A DNA stretch of 33,496 nucleotides. It comes from an uncultured Lachnospiraceae bacterium. Its GTDB lineage: Bacteria; Bacillota; Clostridia; Lachnospirales; Lachnospiraceae. Under the pieces are notes generated by a model. That model was not told where the DNA came from, did no database searches, and saw only the letters and a list, made by a program, of their open reading frames with translations. Positions 31,103 through 33,496 of the stretch are shown piece after piece. The position numbers and the translations under genes were made by a program. Within the stretch, counting starts at the first letter, position 1; each line of letters opens with the position of its first letter. Location: NCBI GenBank assembly GCA_902782995.1, contig CACZPJ010000057.1:1-33496 (forward strand), in the 5' to 3' direction.

Positions 31103-33210
31103 ATGAACTATGATGAAAAAGAGTTTCAGGCAAAAGCGAATATAAAAGCAAGACGGATCTGGCTTGTATTTGCAATTTTACTGTCAGCAAATTATGGTAC
31201 AGATACATCGAACGGATTATATCCGGCGAATCAGTATGTGATCTTTTTGCTGTTATGCTGGATCCCATTTTTGCAGGAGATATTTTATTGCGTGTGAAGG
31301 GTAAGGCGGATGACCGCTACCGTTTGGATCTGGTGATCGGATATGGAATCTTTTATACCTTTTTGTTATGTACGACAGAATCACCGATTGCTTTCACGTA
31401 TATTCTGCCGGTCGTCAGTCTGCTGGTCTTATACAAGGACCAGAGATTTATGATCGGTTGTGGTATTGCAAATACGATAAGCGTAATTATAAGCATCGTG
31501 TACCGTCTGGTGGTCTTAGGATGTAATTCCGCATCAGATATGAAAAACTACCAGCTTCAGGTATCCTGTATTGTGCTCTGTTATATCGGATATGTCATGT
31601 CGATCCGTCATCTGGTGGAATCCGATGGTGCGCTGACAGACAGTATTAAGGCGGACTTAAGCCGTGTGATCACAACGGTAGAACAGGTAAAGACAGCGAG
31701 TAATACGATCATGGATGGCATTACCGTTGTCCGGGAACTGGCAACCGAGAATAAACATGGTTCCGATGTTGTTGTACAGGGAATGGATAAGTTAAGCGAT
31801 AATAATGAACAGCTTCAGAACCGCACCTCCTCTTCACAGGAGATGACAACGGATATCAGTTCACAGGTGGAGAATGTCGCATCCCTGATCAACAATATGG
31901 TGGAGCTGACAGCAGAGTCCGGCAGGCATGCGCAGGACAGCTCGGTTGATCTGGAGAGTCTGGTTCAGACCGTTGGTACCATGTCAGAGCTTTCAACAGA
32001 AGTGGAACATATATTAGAGGACTTCAAGAATGAGTTTGAAACCGTAAAGCAGGAAACCGGTACAATCGATAATATCTCGAGCCAGACCAACCTGCTTGCA
32101 CTGAATGCTTCGATCGAGGCAGCGCGTGCGGGAGAAGCAGGCAAAGGCTTCTCGGTAGTCGCTGAGCAGATCCGTACCCTGAGTACCGAGACAAAGGAAT
32201 CCTCCGGTCAGATCACGGAGGCACTGGCACGTCTGGATGCGATCTCCGGAAAGATGACATCCTCGATTGAAGAGACACTCCGCCTGATCCAGCTGACCTT
32301 AGAGAAGGTAATGCAGACAGGAAACAATGTAAGCAAGATCACAGCGGATTCCGCATAGCTGGGAGAACATATTCAGGTGATTGATATCGCAATGAAGGAA
32401 GTAGAGACTTCTAACCAGCAGCTTGTGACGAATATGGAACAGGTAGCATCGATCGTAGATATTGTCGGAGCCTGTATTCTGGATTCTGATGAGATCAGTA
32501 AGCGTATGCTGAGCAAATATGAGGAAAGTGCAATCAATATCGATAATATTGAAGATGTTATCCAGAAACTGATGTGTGAGCTGGGTGTTGGCGGCTTCAT
32601 GGGACTGGATGATATTGTGCCGGGCATGAAAGCGAAGATCATTCTGGAAACAGGACATGGCGGCATGGAATTCCATGGTGAGGTACAAAGCCTGTTAGAG
32701 GCAGGACTTATGCTTATCCTGCGTGGCAGATTGGAGCTTACTGGCCAGACAGAGTGTCAGCTTCAGGTCACAGTTGGTAATGTATTATATTGCTGGAAGA
32801 ACGTATTGATCCGGGATACCAAGACCGCAGGTACTTATGCGGTAGAGATTAATTCCCGTCCACAGATCCAGAACCGGCGGAAGTATCCACGTATGGATCT
32901 GACGAATCCATGTACGATCCGGATTGCGGAAACAGGAGCGGTCTTCCATGGAAAGTTAGACAACATCGGTGCGAACGGTTTTGCATTTGTAACAAAGGAT
33001 GCATATTTTGTTCAGGCAAAGGGTAAAAATATTACGATCGCTATCGAGAACTTCCCGATCCCGTCACAGGCAGAGTTAGAAGGCCATGTGATCCGCTGCT
33101 CGGACGATGACGGTACCTATATTGTAGGCTGTCAGTTACCGGAGGATAATAGTGAGATCCGTGTATACATTGAGAAGCTGTTAGCCAGAGGAGAGCAGAA
33201 GTTCTGCTAG
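31103..33210 (+). pseudogene. Methyl-accepting chemotaxis protein with C-terminal PilZ domain, broken by a frameshift and an amber codon
   Basis: Three pieces rebuild one protein of about 702 residues. Piece 1 runs from the ATG at 31103 (GGAGG upstream) to the T5 run at 31268-31272; one lost T would explain the shift, since six T give WIPFFAGDILL. Piece 2 continues in the next frame with several membrane helices, a coiled-coil signalling domain and the receptor tip [23 protein letters not shown], up to TAG at 32356-32358. Reading through the TAG in the same frame gives LGEHIQVIDIAMKEVE and a PilZ domain with RRKYPR and DNIGANG, the c-di-GMP contact motifs, ending at 33210. No HAMP domain is obvious. 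ATGs at 31255 and 32377 could start separate pieces, but neither has a convincing ribosome binding site. Confidence 0.85.
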
Positions 33211-33255
33211 GACAAGCGTATATTTCATTTTATGAGTCACAGATAAGAGAAATAG

Positions 33256-33295
33256 AAAGGGCATCATCAATTCATACGATTTGATGATGCCCTTT
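33256..33295. terminator. Bidirectional-type terminator hairpin
   Basis: AAAGGGCATCATCAA (33256-33270) and TTGATGATGCCCTTT (33281-33295) form a perfect 15-bp stem with a 10-base loop. It lies between the chemoreceptor gene and a convergent minus-strand gene, with short T-runs on both sides, and can serve both. Confidence 0.85.
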
Positions 33296-33354
33296 AAACT
33301 ATGCTGTCCATTGGACTATTTCCTTTCTCCTGTTATTGTTATATTCTTTTCACC

Positions 33355-33496
33355 TCACAAACCCGTCCTCCTGATTTTCGTCTTCCGAATGAGTTCTTTT
33401 GGATTGGAATCATATACGATCAGGATCTTATCTGATTCTCCATCCACAATCTTTTCATCTGCCTCATGGTTTCTTATCCGATTCTGAATCCGTAAA
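33355..33496 (-). CDS. C-terminal tail of an unrecognised protein (partial)
   Basis: On the minus strand a frame is open from the window edge to a TGA at 33355-33357, giving 46 residues that contain NHEADEKIVDGESDKILIV and end IRRTGL. It is hydrophilic, with codon use like the neighbours, and the convergent terminator at 33256-33295 supports a gene ending here. The plus-strand frame over the same bases has no ribosome binding site and an unlikely hydrophobic composition. Too little is visible to name a family, and the start lies beyond the window. Confidence 0.5.
   Translation of the reverse strand, partial: LRIQNRIRNHEADEKIVDGESDKILIVYDSNPKELIRKTKIRRTGL

Noticed and set aside
33281..33487. 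68-residue plus-strand frame at the right edge
   Set aside because: It starts inside the terminator stem without a ribosome binding site; the minus-strand frame over the same bases is more protein-like.

Overview
The window looks like a chromosomal stretch from an anaerobic, spore-forming member of the Firmicutes, most likely the family Lachnospiraceae (the Roseburia / Agathobacter / Coprococcus part of the gut Clostridia). The reasons are the hprK-murB-rapZ-whiA-HPr gene order, a type III glutamine synthetase, AGGAGG-type ribosome binding sites throughout, a CotF-like coat protein and several families common in Clostridia (C_GCAxxG_C_C, DUF3737, TGD-tailed surface proteins). This placement is inference from gene content; no rRNA or other marker that could settle it is present. 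No tRNA, rRNA, CRISPR array, prophage or intact insertion sequence was seen.

Left part, 1-6850: a tightly packed plus-strand operon runs from the end of uvrC through hprK, an M18 aminopeptidase, murB, rapZ, whiA, a small HPr-like protein and a diacylglycerol-kinase-family lipid kinase. The HPr-like protein keeps the HprK target Ser46 but has Glu where PTS HPr has His15, so it resembles Crh, a regulatory rather than sugar-transporting HPr. Kinase and probable target lie in the same operon.

Central metabolism and nitrogen, 6851-12090: class II fructose-bisphosphate aldolase, then type III glutamine synthetase, a PII signal protein and an AmtB ammonium channel. Intrinsic terminators lie inside the glnA and amtB leaders, and both can form alternative hairpins, which suggests attenuation control.

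Housekeeping and stress genes, 12091-18235: the primary sigma factor RpoD, a MATE exporter, UppP, a tandem hemerythrin, a Dabb-domain protein, a FlK-like thioesterase and a C_GCAxxG_C_C redox protein. Short palindromic repeats built on TGTGAAA...TTTCACA lie around the last group, and a diverged copy sits at 31 kb.

Accessory half, 18236-33496: a DUF3737 beta-helix protein, a second MATE exporter and a MalY/PatB C-S lyase; a 257-bp inverted-repeat element between convergent genes; a LysR regulator and a membrane-anchored alpha/beta hydrolase that diverge from a 355-bp region full of inverted repeats; a small (p)ppGpp synthetase; a lipoprotein with an NlpC/P60-like domain; a LytTR regulator with a LiaF-like membrane partner and an apparent LytTR-type direct repeat in its promoter; a CotF-like coat protein; an unrecognised 150-residue protein beside a large secreted papain-like protease; and a chemoreceptor fused to a PilZ (c-di-GMP-binding) domain, broken by one frameshift and one in-frame amber codon. 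The right edge holds the tail of an unrecognised minus-strand gene.
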